The translations under genes were made by a program, and so were the position numbers. The notes below the pieces were generated by a model. It was given only the letters and a program-made list of their open reading frames with translations, made no database searches and was not told the DNA's origin. This document shows, piece after piece, positions 33,966-41,525 of a stretch of DNA of 64,000 nucleotides. The stretch's first letter is position 1, and each line of letters begins with the position of its first letter. Origin of the DNA: Gulosibacter macacae (GTDB taxonomy: Bacteria > Actinomycetota > Actinomycetes > Actinomycetales > Microbacteriaceae). The stretch lies in the NCBI RefSeq assembly GCF_003865375.1, contig NZ_RQVS01000008.1, positions 108,175 to 172,174 on the forward strand. The letters run 5' to 3'.

Positions 33966-33988
33966 GAGAACCCAGCTTTAAGAGAACC
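33957..33988. repeat. 16-bp tandem duplication over the pflB stop codon
   Basis: CAGCTTTAAGAGAACC occurs twice head to tail (33957-33972, 33973-33988). The first copy contains the pflB stop TAA. The second lies in the short gap before the glycyl-radical gene, directly before its AGGAG ribosome site. Because 16 is not a multiple of three, the duplication changed the relative phase of the two genes. Confidence 0.9.
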
Positions 33989-34001
33989 TAGGAGCGCAGC
34001 A

Positions 34002-34253
34002 ATGACGACGAAGAGCTTTGACGAGCGCCTCGCCTCGATGAAGGCGAACCGCGCCGAGAACAACATGGAGCAGGGGCTCTACCACGCGAACATCAACGTG
34101 TTGAACAAGGACACCCTGGTCGATGCGATGGAAAACCCCGAGAACTACCCGAACCTCACGGTGCGCGTGTCGGGCTACGCGGTGAACTTCGTGAAGCTCA
34201 CCCCCGAGCAGCAGCGCGACGTGCTTGACCGCACGTTCCACGAAAGCGCGTAG
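34002..34253 (+). CDS. Stand-alone glycyl-radical domain of pyruvate formate-lyase (GrcA-like)
   Basis: An 83-residue protein whose residues 22-83 align with the C-terminus of E. coli PflB and with GrcA/Yfi[21 protein letters not shown], then [15 protein letters not shown], then [13 protein letters not shown]. The radical-bearing glycine is Gly58 in RVSGYAV. It has its own AGGAG about 7 bases before the ATG. Because the upstream pflB product lacks this domain, the small protein is probably an essential subunit rather than a spare part, making a naturally split pyruvate formate-lyase. The N-terminal 20 residues are charged and helical and may dock it to the large chain. The activase gene starts 6 bp downstream. 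Confidence 0.88.
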   Translation: MTTKSFDERLASMKANRAENNMEQGLYHANINVLNKDTLVDAMENPENYPNLTVRVSGYAVNFVKLTPEQQRDVLDRTFHESA

Positions 34254-34259
34254 TTCACG

Positions 34260-35105
34260 TTGGTTTCGGTCAATCTCGGCGAACCCCGCTCGATGACCCG
34301 GCGCGCAGGCGCTGGCATTGCGGGGCTCGAAGAGCAGGAGCTCGACCGGCCCGACCGCCTCGCGGCGATTCGGGCCGGCGAGCTCGCCACCGTGCACTCG
34401 TGGGAGCTCGTCACCGCCGTTGACGGCCCCGGCACCCGCATGACGATCTTCTTCTCGGGATGCCCGCTGCGCTGCCTCTACTGCCACAACCCCGACACGA
34501 TGCTCGCGAAGGACGGCCAAGACGTCACCCTCGACGAGCTCGTCGGGCGCATCAAGCGCTATCGCACCGTGTTCAAGGTGTCGGGCGGCGGCATCACGCT
34601 TTCGGGCGGTGAAGTGTTGCAGCAACCGCAGTTTGCGGCGCGCCTCTTGCACGAGGCGAAGAAGCTGGGCGTGCACACGACCATTGACACCTCGGGCTTT
34701 CTCGGTCGCAATGTCACCGACGAGATGCTCGACGACATCGACCTCGTGTTGCTTGACGTGAAGTCGGGCAATGAGGAGACCTACGAAAAGGTCACCGGGC
34801 GCCAATTGCAGCCGACGATCGAGTTTGGTGACCGCCTCGCCGCGCGTGGCACCGAAATCTGGGGCCGCTTCGTGCTCGTGCCGGGGCTCACCGACGACGT
34901 CGAGAACGTCGAGCAGGTTGCCGACATCATGGCGCGGTGGTCGTCGCTCTCGCGCGTTGAGGTGCTGCCGTTCCACCAGATGGGCGCCGACAAGTGGGCC
35001 GCCCTCGGTCGCGAATATCAGCTCGGGGATGCCCGCCCGCCGACGCCGGAATTGCTCGAGCGGGTGCGGGGGCAGTTCCGCGACCGCGGACTCAATGTGT
35101 TCTAG
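34260..35105 (+). CDS. pflA: Pyruvate formate-lyase activating enzyme (radical SAM)
   Basis: 281 residues if started at TTG 34260; ATG 34293 is an alternative. The radical-SAM 4Fe-4S motif is FSGCPLRCLYCHNPDT, with Cys68, Cys72 and Cys75 (C-x3-C-x2-C). TLSGGE near residue 118 contacts SAM. It generates the glycyl radical, here on the small protein encoded immediately upstream. WELVTAVDGPGTRMTIF is the usual PflA opening; the 45 residues before it are extra. The 3' end shows an imperfect 28-bp duplication. Confidence 0.91.
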   Translation: MVSVNLGEPRSMTRRAGAGIAGLEEQELDRPDRLAAIRAGELATVHSWELVTAVDGPGTRMTIFFSGCPLRCLYCHNPDTMLAKDGQDVTLDELVGRIKRYRTVFKVSGGGITLSGGEVLQQPQFAARLLHEAKKLGVHTTIDTSGFLGRNVTDEMLDDIDLVLLDVKSGNEETYEKVTGRQLQPTIEFGDRLAARGTEIWGRFVLVPGLTDDVENVEQVADIMARWSSLSRVEVLPFHQMGADKWAALGREYQLGDARPPTPELLERVRGQFRDRGLNVF

Positions 35106-35133
35106 TCGCGACCGCGGGCTCAAGGTCTACTAA
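35079..35133. repeat. Imperfect 28-bp tandem duplication at the pflA 3' end
   Basis: Segments 35079-35105 and 35107-35133 match at about 21 of 27 positions and share CGCGACCGCGG. Each would encode RDRGL(N/K)V(F/Y) followed by a stop (TAG or TAA), but in different frames because the period is 28. The first copy encodes the actual PflA C-terminus. Confidence 0.7.
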
Positions 35134-35155
35134 GCACGCGCAGTAATCTCAGCGC

Positions 35156-35662
35156 ATGCATCCGTGGACGATTCGCCGCGCCACCGCGGCTGACGCCGAG
35201 GCGATCGCGCACGTGCACAACACGATGTGGCACGCGACGTATACCGGTCAGCTCTCGGATGCGGAGATCGCTGAGCGCGGCGAGCTTTTGATTCGTGAGG
35301 GGCAGTGGCGCGCGTGGTTCGAAGGGGATGCGCCGGAGCCTGCCTGGGTAGGCACGGTGCCTGACGAAGCTGGTCTCGAAGTGGTCGTGGGGTTCGTTGC
35401 GACTCGAACGCATCGGGCTGCTGATGAACCGCGCGAGCTGGAACTGCTCATGCTCTACACACTGACGTCGACGCACGGCACCGGGCTCGGGCAAGGGCTC
35501 GTTGAGACGGCACTCGGCGACCGGCCGGCGTTCGTCTGGGTGCTCGAGTCGAATGCGTGGGCGATTGCGTTCTATCGAAAACTCGGATTCGTGGAAGAAA
35601 CGCCGCGGGTGCTGCGGACTCCGCGACCGGCGCCGCCGTTCGATTTGCGGCTCGTGCGCTAG
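35156..35662 (+). CDS. GNAT-family N-acetyltransferase
   Basis: A 168-residue GNAT protein. It begins HPWTIRRATAADAEAIAHVHN, typical of the fold, and contains the acetyl-CoA segment LYTLTSTHGTGLGQGLVETAL near residues 100-120 and the late ESNAWAIAFYRKLGFVEE. It would transfer an acetyl group to a small molecule or protein N-terminus; the substrate is not deducible. It starts 50 bp after pflA, but no functional link to the pyruvate formate-lyase genes is evident. Confidence 0.85.
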   Translation: MHPWTIRRATAADAEAIAHVHNTMWHATYTGQLSDAEIAERGELLIREGQWRAWFEGDAPEPAWVGTVPDEAGLEVVVGFVATRTHRAADEPRELELLMLYTLTSTHGTGLGQGLVETALGDRPAFVWVLESNAWAIAFYRKLGFVEETPRVLRTPRPAPPFDLRLVR

Positions 35663-35753
35663 CGTCCGCCGCTCGTCGCATGGACATTGCCTTGGCGCGG
35701 CGGCAGACTGAAAGCGATACCTGAGACTGAATTGATGAGGCCCGGAGGTTCTC

Positions 35754-36032
35754 GTGGAACACGCAATCGCAGTACTCGCAGATTCGCTCGCTGCCGAGCT
35801 CGCCACCACTGGCGCGAATAACTTCGGCCTCATCGTTGGCATTGGCGCCGGCCTGCTCGCCCTCGGTGCCATCGTGCTCCTGCTGCGTCGGCGCAGTGCC
35901 GATCGCTCGCAGTCCGGTGGTTCGGATGCGGGCGGTGCGACAGCCGCGAGTGGTACCGGCGCCGACTCCAAGGCTGATCGCACCGATCTCGATGGCGGCG
36001 ATGGCGGCGACGGTGGCGGTGGCGGCGACTAG
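35754..36032 (+). CDS. Small single-pass membrane protein with Asp/Gly-rich tail
   Basis: 92 residues from GTG 35754, with GGAGG 5-6 bases upstream. One transmembrane helix is visible (about residues 24-45, FGLIVGIGAGLLALGAIVLLL), followed by a basic stop-transfer RRR and a low-complexity tail rich in Gly, Ser and Asp (ending in a GGDGG run). It resembles short actinobacterial sequences with a C-terminal-type membrane anchor. No family or function is recognised. Confidence 0.55.
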   Translation: MEHAIAVLADSLAAELATTGANNFGLIVGIGAGLLALGAIVLLLRRRSADRSQSGGSDAGGATAASGTGADSKADRTDLDGGDGGDGGGGGD

Positions 36033-36061
36033 CCAGGGCCGCGCGATTCTGCAGCAGCGAC

Positions 36062-36952
36062 TCAGTAGTAACGCCTCACCACCGCATCCATGTGCTCGGT
36101 GAGAAGACCCACGATTCGCCCAATCTCGCCTGAGGCGTAGTGGTCGGGGAGCCAGGATGCGTGCATCACGACCTCGAGGGGTCGGTCGTGATCGGTGAGC
36201 TGGATCGTGTGCAGGCCGAAGCGGGGATGCTCGGTGAGCACGCCAATGCCTCGCCCGGCGGCCGCGAGCGCTTGCACGACAAGTTCGAGTTCGCTGCTCG
36301 TGACCGTACTCGTGGCAATGCCGCGCTGCGCGAGCACCGTATCGAGCACCTGGCGCGAGCTATTGTCACCGGTTTGAATCACGAGGTCTTGGCCGCTGAG
36401 TTCAGCGACATCGACCGTGGTGCGCTGGTCGAGTGCCCAGGGGTGATCGCCGCGAACTTGCGCGCACACGGGCGCGCGACCAAGGGTCACTGTGCGCAAC
36501 CCGCGCGTCGGCGGGCCTGCGCTCAAGACAAGGTCGGCCGCCTTGAGACTCTCGGCGGCGGGTGTGAGCGACGAGGCGACGCGGGCCGTGAGCAGCGGAT
36601 TATCGGCGGTAAGCGTCGCCAGAAACGGTGCCACCACTTCAGTGATGGTCGAATGCGGCGCGGCAATCACGAGTGCCGAGGGGCGGCCAGATTGCAGATC
36701 GCGAGCCGCGGACTCCACCCGCTCAGCGTGTTTCAGGAGCGCCCGGGCTTCTTCGGCAAACACTGCTCCGGCCGCGGTGAGGCTAAGGCCGCGACCTTCA
36801 CGCTCAAATAGCGCCGTGCCAACTTGGCGTTCGAGGGTGGCGAGCTGTCGGCTCAAGGCTGGCTGCGACACCCGCAATCGCGATGCCGCGAGTGAAACCG
36901 TGCCCGCATCCACGATGGCAACGAAGTAGCTCAAGCGCTGCAGGTCTCTCAT
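36062..36952 (-). CDS. LysR-family transcriptional regulator
   Basis: A 296-residue LysR protein. The helix-turn-helix lies at about residues 15-45 (VSLAASRLRVSQPALSRQLATLERQVG; core LRVSQPALSRQLATLE) and the effector domain follows from about residue 90. It is divergent from the amino-acid permease at 37059, with about 106 bp between the starts, the classical LysR-target arrangement. It therefore probably controls that permease in response to its transported amino acid or a related metabolite. Confidence 0.88.
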   Translation of the reverse strand: MRDLQRLSYFVAIVDAGTVSLAASRLRVSQPALSRQLATLERQVGTALFEREGRGLSLTAAGAVFAEEARALLKHAERVESAARDLQSGRPSALVIAAPHSTITEVVAPFLATLTADNPLLTARVASSLTPAAESLKAADLVLSAGPPTRGLRTVTLGRAPVCAQVRGDHPWALDQRTTVDVAELSGQDLVIQTGDNSSRQVLDTVLAQRGIATSTVTSSELELVVQALAAAGRGIGVLTEHPRFGLHTIQLTDHDRPLEVVMHASWLPDHYASGEIGRIVGLLTEHMDAVVRRYY

Positions 36953-37058
36953 AACCTAGAAGCATACGTTGACGCACTATTTGGCATTGGACTGCATCCC
37001 TTACGAGTCACATGCTTGGACTTGCCGTACACACGGACAGTTGCCAAGGGAGTCACCA

Positions 37059-38546
37059 ATGTCCACGGATCAATCGATCGATTCATCACCCACCGTCGCT
37101 TCAACCGCACCACCCGCGTACGTTGACGCTGGCGATGCCGGTTTTAAGCCGGGCCTGTCGAACCTGCAGATTCAGATGATCGCGCTCGGCGGCGCAGTGG
37201 GTACCGGTCTCTTCCTCGGCGTCGGCTCACGCATTGCGCAGGCGGGGCCCGCGCTCGCGATCAGCTACATCCTCGCCGGGCTGGTCGTGTACGCCATGAT
37301 GCGTGCTCTCGGCCAAATGGTGCTCTATCGCCCGACGACCGGTGCGTTTGTCTCGTATGCGCGCGAGTTCGTCTCAGACCGACTTTCGTTCTTCACCGGC
37401 TGGATCTACGTCACGCTCGCGGCGATGATTGGCTGCGTCGAGATTGCCGCCGTCGGTGTCTACGTCAACTTCTGGTTCCCTGATGTGCCGGGCTGGATTC
37501 CGGCACTGCTCGCCATCGTCTTCGTCATCGGCGTGAATCTGCTCTCGGTGCGCGCATTCGGCGTCATGGAGCTCGGAGCAGCCGGCATCAAGATCATCTC
37601 GGTCATCGTCTTCATCATCATCGGCGTCATCGCCATCCTGATGGCCGCGTTCGGGCGCCCGCTCGGTGAGTCGATCGCCTCGGTGACGAACCTCTGGGAG
37701 CACGGCGGCTTCATGCCGAACGGCGGGCTTGCCATCGTGCTCGTCATGCAGGGCGTGGTGTTCTCGTTCTCGGGCGTGGAGATCGTCGCGAACTCGGCCG
37801 GTGAGGCCAAGGACCCGCAGCGCACCATGCCGAAGGCGATCCGCAGCGTGATGACGCGCATCCTGCTCTTCTACATCGGCTCGGTGCTCATTCTCGCGAT
37901 GATGTTGCCCTTCAGCGACTACAGCGGCGACGAGTCGCCGTTCGTGACCGCGCTCGGCAGCATTGGCATCACCGGCCTCAGCGGCGTGATGAACTTCGTC
38001 GTGCTCACGGCGGCGCTTTCCGGCCTCAACGCCACGATCTATGCGACTGCGCGCCCGCTGCGCAACCTCTCGGCGAACAAGCGCGCGCCGGAGTTCACCG
38101 GCAAGATGAGCCACCGCGGCACGCCCGTTGGCGCACTCACCGTGATCTGTGGGGTGCTCGTGATCGGGGTGGTGCTCATCTTGTTCTTCGGTGCGATGGG
38201 CGCGTTCGAACTCATTCTCGGCTCGGTGTCGGTGCTCATCCTGTTCGGCTGGATCACCATCTTCCTCTCGCACCTCGGCTTCCTGCGACAGGTCGATCAG
38301 GGGCTCGTGCCCGCGCCCACGTTCCGCGCTGGCGGTCGGGTCGTTGACTACATTTGCCTCGCACTCCTCGGTGCCATGGCGCTCTGGATGCTGTTCAACT
38401 TCACGAACCCGACCTGGTACTACCCGCCGATTGCGGTTGCCATTGTGATGGTCGTACTCACGATTGCGTGTGGCATCGTGCGCCGAAAGTACCCGGAAAC
38501 GCCGACGCGCACGGTCGCGGTGACGACCGTGCGCGAGCGGAGTTAG
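37059..38546 (+). CDS. Amino-acid permease, APC superfamily
   Basis: 495 residues from ATG 37059, with AAGGGAG upstream; the longer frame from 36969 is not supported. About twelve membrane helices are visible. The family signature near the first helix is LQIQMIALGGAVGTGLFLG, followed by VYAMMRALGQMVLYRP and FSFSGVEIVANSAGEAKDPQ. This is the amino-acid transporter (AAT) branch containing CycA, AnsP and GabP, so it likely imports an amino acid by proton symport. Which one is open. It is divergently paired with a LysR regulator. Confidence 0.88.
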   Translation: MSTDQSIDSSPTVASTAPPAYVDAGDAGFKPGLSNLQIQMIALGGAVGTGLFLGVGSRIAQAGPALAISYILAGLVVYAMMRALGQMVLYRPTTGAFVSYAREFVSDRLSFFTGWIYVTLAAMIGCVEIAAVGVYVNFWFPDVPGWIPALLAIVFVIGVNLLSVRAFGVMELGAAGIKIISVIVFIIIGVIAILMAAFGRPLGESIASVTNLWEHGGFMPNGGLAIVLVMQGVVFSFSGVEIVANSAGEAKDPQRTMPKAIRSVMTRILLFYIGSVLILAMMLPFSDYSGDESPFVTALGSIGITGLSGVMNFVVLTAALSGLNATIYATARPLRNLSANKRAPEFTGKMSHRGTPVGALTVICGVLVIGVVLILFFGAMGAFELILGSVSVLILFGWITIFLSHLGFLRQVDQGLVPAPTFRAGGRVVDYICLALLGAMALWMLFNFTNPTWYYPPIAVAIVMVVLTIACGIVRRKYPETPTRTVAVTTVRERS

Positions 38547-38549
38547 GCG

Positions 38550-39983
38550 TTAGCGTCGCGCGCTGCTCGGCGGGAGCAGCTGCGCGACGCGCGGCTTCGC
38601 CGGCACCATGAGGAACAGCGCCAAGCCGATCACGAAGACGACGAGGATGCCCCACACGCCCGCCTTCGGCACGGCGAGCCACGTGATGAATGCGAAGTAC
38701 AGCACGTTCGAGAGCCAGCCAGCCGCGCGTCCGGTAGTCGCGTACAGGCCGAAGAGTTCGCCTTCGCGTCCCTCGGGAATTGACCGGGTGAGGTAGGTGC
38801 GCGAGGCCGTCTGCACGGGGCCGACGAAGAGGCAGAGGATGAGCGCGATTACCCAGAATGCGAGCTTCGTGTTCGGGGTGAACATCATCGCGGTGCCGGC
38901 GATGATGAGGCAGACGAGCGAGCCGATGATGACGACCTTTGGGCCGAGCTTGTCGTCGAGCCAGCCGGCGGCGAGGGTGCCGAGACCAGCGACGAGGTTT
39001 GCGGCAACAGCGAAGTACATGACCTCGCTCGACGAAAAGCCGTAGACCTGCGCCGCGAGCACGGCGCCCCAGGCGAACACGGCGTTGAGGCCATCGCGGA
39101 ACACCGCGCTTGAGAGCAAGAACTGCAGGAGCTTACGGTCGGTGCGCCAGAGGTGCCCGATGGTGCGGCCGAGTTCGACATAGGCCTGCCAGATGGTGAT
39201 CGGCGGCACATCCGCATGCTTGCGTGATTCGGGCACCCGTCGCAGTAGCGGGATGAGGAAGCCGAGGAACCAGATCGCCGCGACGACGATCGTGAGGCGG
39301 ATATTCAACGCATCCCCGTCGGCGCCGCTCGGAATCGCGAGAATTCCCGCGCCCGGTGCATCCCCATTGAAATCTTGAATAAAGAGGATGAGGACGAGCA
39401 GCAGCAGCACAATCGAGGCGATGTAGCCGAGACCCCAACCGGTGCCCGAGACGCGGCCGACGTTCTTTTCGCTCGAGACTTGCGAGAGCATCGCGTTGTA
39501 GTTGACGCCGGCGAGTTCGGAGAAGACGACGCCGACGGCGAGGAGGAGTGCGCCGAGGAAGAGGAACTGTGCATCTGGGAACACGAAGAACATGCCGAGC
39601 ATGCAGGCGATGGTGATGCCCGAGAAGATCGCAACGTAGAACTTGCGGCGACCGGAACCGTCGGTGGTGCGGCCGAGCGCCGGGGCGAGGAGGGCAACGA
39701 TGATGGCGGCGACCATGTCGAGGCCGCTCATCACCTGCTGCGAACCGGCCTGGGCGGCGAGGTAGGCGGGGTCATCGGGGTTCGTGGCGCCGATCGCGAC
39801 GACGGCGGGATCGAGGAAGAGATCGGATGCGAGATAGGTCGCAAACACGAACGTCACGACGACCGATTGGAACGCCGAGTTGCCGACGTCATAGAGCTGC
39901 CAAGCGAACGCGCGGCGGCGCTGTTCACGGACGGGGACAGCGGTGCCGTCGAGCAGGTCGACCGAGGAATCAGATGCGCTCAC
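38550..39983 (-). CDS. MFS transporter, UMF1/Atg22-like
   Basis: A 477-residue integral membrane protein with about twelve helices. The N-terminus (RRAFAWQLYDVGNSAFQSVVVTFVF; core WQLYDVGNSAFQSVV) is the hallmark of the UMF1/Atg22-like MFS group, where the aligned motif is W.lyDwa.sa. SRTYLTRSIPEGREGELFGLYA near residue 405 is another conserved site. In yeast Atg22 is a vacuolar amino-acid effluxer; bacterial members are of unknown specificity. It ends 4 bp from the stop of the convergent amino-acid permease. Confidence 0.84.
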   Translation of the reverse strand: MSASDSSVDLLDGTAVPVREQRRRAFAWQLYDVGNSAFQSVVVTFVFATYLASDLFLDPAVVAIGATNPDDPAYLAAQAGSQQVMSGLDMVAAIIVALLAPALGRTTDGSGRRKFYVAIFSGITIACMLGMFFVFPDAQFLFLGALLLAVGVVFSELAGVNYNAMLSQVSSEKNVGRVSGTGWGLGYIASIVLLLLVLILFIQDFNGDAPGAGILAIPSGADGDALNIRLTIVVAAIWFLGFLIPLLRRVPESRKHADVPPITIWQAYVELGRTIGHLWRTDRKLLQFLLSSAVFRDGLNAVFAWGAVLAAQVYGFSSSEVMYFAVAANLVAGLGTLAAGWLDDKLGPKVVIIGSLVCLIIAGTAMMFTPNTKLAFWVIALILCLFVGPVQTASRTYLTRSIPEGREGELFGLYATTGRAAGWLSNVLYFAFITWLAVPKAGVWGILVVFVIGLALFLMVPAKPRVAQLLPPSSARR

Positions 39984-40030
39984 GCCCGGAGTCTAAGCCG
40001 CGCAGGCCACCAAATGGTGCCGGAAGTGAT

Positions 40031-40660
40031 TCACTCATCCCCGCAGCTGCAACCGACCTCGCCTTGAAGTGCCTTCGACTCGAGGTGCTCTTCGGTCGCC
40101 TTTTCCCACACTTCGCGGGCGGCGAAGAAGTTGAGCGCGATGATGACGACGCCGAGGACGATGTCGGGCCAGCCCGACATAGTGAGCGCGGTGACGAGGC
40201 CGAGCAGAATGATGAGCACATTGATGATGACGTCATTGCGGGCGGTGAGGAAGGCTGCGCGCACGAGCGAGCCGCCCTGCTTGCTGAACCTTGCGAGGAT
40301 GAGCGAGCAGATGAGGTTGATGATTGCGGCGCCGCCCGCAGTGATCACGAGCGAGAGCGGGTCGGGAGCTTCGGGATTCGCGGCCTTGGCGATGAGTTGC
40401 CAGGCTGCGGCGATGGCCGGGATGAGGATGATGACCGCGAGTACCTTGCCGGTGATCGCGCGGGTGCGTAACGACCAGCCGAGCGCGAGGAAGATGAGCA
40501 GGTTGACCGCTGCATCCTCGAGGAAATCGACGGAGTCGGCGAACAGTGAGACCGACCCAATGCCGAGCGCGACGGCGAACTCGACGAAGAAATACGTGAG
40601 GTTGAGGAGTGCGACCGTGAGTACGGCCCGGCGCAGGCGGGTGCTCACTGTTTCGGTCAC
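40031..40660 (-). CDS. Cation transporter, cation-diffusion-facilitator-like
   Basis: 209 residues starting at GTG. Five to six membrane helices are visible. FADSVDFLEDAAVNLLIFLALGW near residues 38-60 and LTARNDVIINVLIILLGLVTAL near 140-160 (here FLTARNDVIINVLIILLG) are the two metal-site helices typical of CDF transporters, in which Asp/His pairs bind Zn, Co or Fe. The C-terminal cytoplasmic domain is almost absent, but a CGCS-like Cys pair (VGCSCGDE) ends the protein and could bind metal. It lies near an ArsC-like gene. Confidence 0.74.
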   Translation of the reverse strand: MTETVSTRLRRAVLTVALLNLTYFFVEFAVALGIGSVSLFADSVDFLEDAAVNLLIFLALGWSLRTRAITGKVLAVIILIPAIAAAWQLIAKAANPEAPDPLSLVITAGGAAIINLICSLILARFSKQGGSLVRAAFLTARNDVIINVLIILLGLVTALTMSGWPDIVLGVVIIALNFFAAREVWEKATEEHLESKALQGEVGCSCGDE

Positions 40661-40781
40661 GTGCTCAGTCTATTGAGCCAGTGACCTGCTTCGTGGGTCG
40701 AGGCGAGCCCTGAGGCCCTCTTGGCTGGTCGAGCGGTGCGCTGAGGCTCTCGAGGTGCAGGCCGAAGGTCGAATCGAGACC

Positions 40782-41204
40782 CTACTCGCCTCGCGCGCCG
40801 TCAAGCAGCTCCGCGCGCAACTGCTTCGCGCGCGCGAGGATGTCGTCACGAATGAGCCGCATCCGTTCATCACCCTCGATTCCGCGAAGCGATGGCTCGT
40901 CGGTGTCCCAGACCTCGATCGGTGCGGCGCCGGGATGCTCGATCTGCGCCTCGGTGCCAATGATCACAACGCGGTCGACACTGTCGAGCAGGGCCGGGTC
41001 GATGGGCTTGGTGTATTCGCCATCGAAGGTCGCGCCGAGTTCGGCAACGCTCGCGCGCGAGGCTTCATTGAGGGATGAACCGGGCTGGGTTCCAGCGGAG
41101 TGCACGGTGATGGCGTCGCCGGAGATCTTGCGCATGAGGGCCGCGGCCATCTGCGACTTTCCGCCGTTCTTGACGCACACAAAGAGGACTGACGGGGTTG
41201 GCAT
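40782..41204 (-). CDS. Low-molecular-weight phosphatase / arsenate reductase-like protein
   Basis: A 140-residue protein with the N-terminal anion loop [19 protein letters not shown] (Cys10; the usual Arg of C-x5-R is Lys16), then [10 protein letters not shown] and [11 protein letters not shown]. It belongs to the low-molecular-weight tyrosine phosphatase/ArsC family common in actinobacteria, where mycothiol-dependent or thioredoxin-dependent arsenate reduction is known. The late DTDEPS matches the acid loop with DP replaced. AAGGAG lies 8 bases before the ATG. No arsR, arsB or acr3 gene is nearby, so arsenic detoxification remains a guess. Confidence 0.8.
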   Translation of the reverse strand: MPTPSVLFVCVKNGGKSQMAAALMRKISGDAITVHSAGTQPGSSLNEASRASVAELGATFDGEYTKPIDPALLDSVDRVVIIGTEAQIEHPGAAPIEVWDTDEPSLRGIEGDERMRLIRDDILARAKQLRAELLDGARGE

Positions 41205-41387
41205 CTTTTTCTCCTTGGCAGCGGTAGATGAAGAGGTCGAGCGGTGGGCTCATTGTGCCAGGGGTGCATGTCGTCTTGGTCGCCGAGTGTGGGCTTCCGA
41301 ACGCTGCCCTGAGCCTCTCGATGTCGGAGGCTGGTCGTACCCTGCTCGCAGGTCCCAAGTCGGCCGTCGCGGGGTGCCTCTCTGGTT

Positions 41388-41420
41388 GGTCGAGTAGCCG
41401 CGTAGCGGCGTATCGAGACC
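41388..41420. repeat. Extragenic palindromic repeat (GGTCGAG...GAGACC)
   Basis: An imperfect palindrome, GGTCGAGTAGCCGC followed by GTA and GCGGCGTATCGAGACC, typical of dispersed intergenic repeats in Microbacteriaceae-type genomes. A more degenerate relative occupies about 40727-40781 (GGTCGAGC... to ...TCGAGACC) at the end of the ArsC-like gene. They flank that gene on both sides. Confidence 0.6.
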
Positions 41421-41460
41421 CGCGCCTATCACCAAATTCAGCAAACATTCAGCCAAAACA

Positions 41461-41472
41461 GAACATTTGTTC
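41461..41472 (+). promoter_or_regulatory. LexA (SOS) box
   Basis: GAACATTTGTTC is a perfect match to the Gram-positive/actinobacterial SOS core GAAC-N4-GTTC, flanked by A and G (AGAACATTTGTTCG). A TATGCT element at 41484-41489 could be the -10 of the HNH gene promoter, placing LexA over the -35 region. The 322-bp gap 41205-41525 otherwise contains only the extragenic palindrome. Confidence 0.7.
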
Positions 41473-41525
41473 GAGATTTAGCGTATGCTAGACCTGTAAC
41501 GTAGCATCGACAACTCGAGAGCGGG

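Noticed and set aside
40727..40781. Second copy of the extragenic palindrome as a separate mobile element
   Set aside because: Only the outer GGTCGAG/TCGAGACC parts are conserved and it overlaps the end of the ArsC-like gene; too degenerate to list as an independent element.
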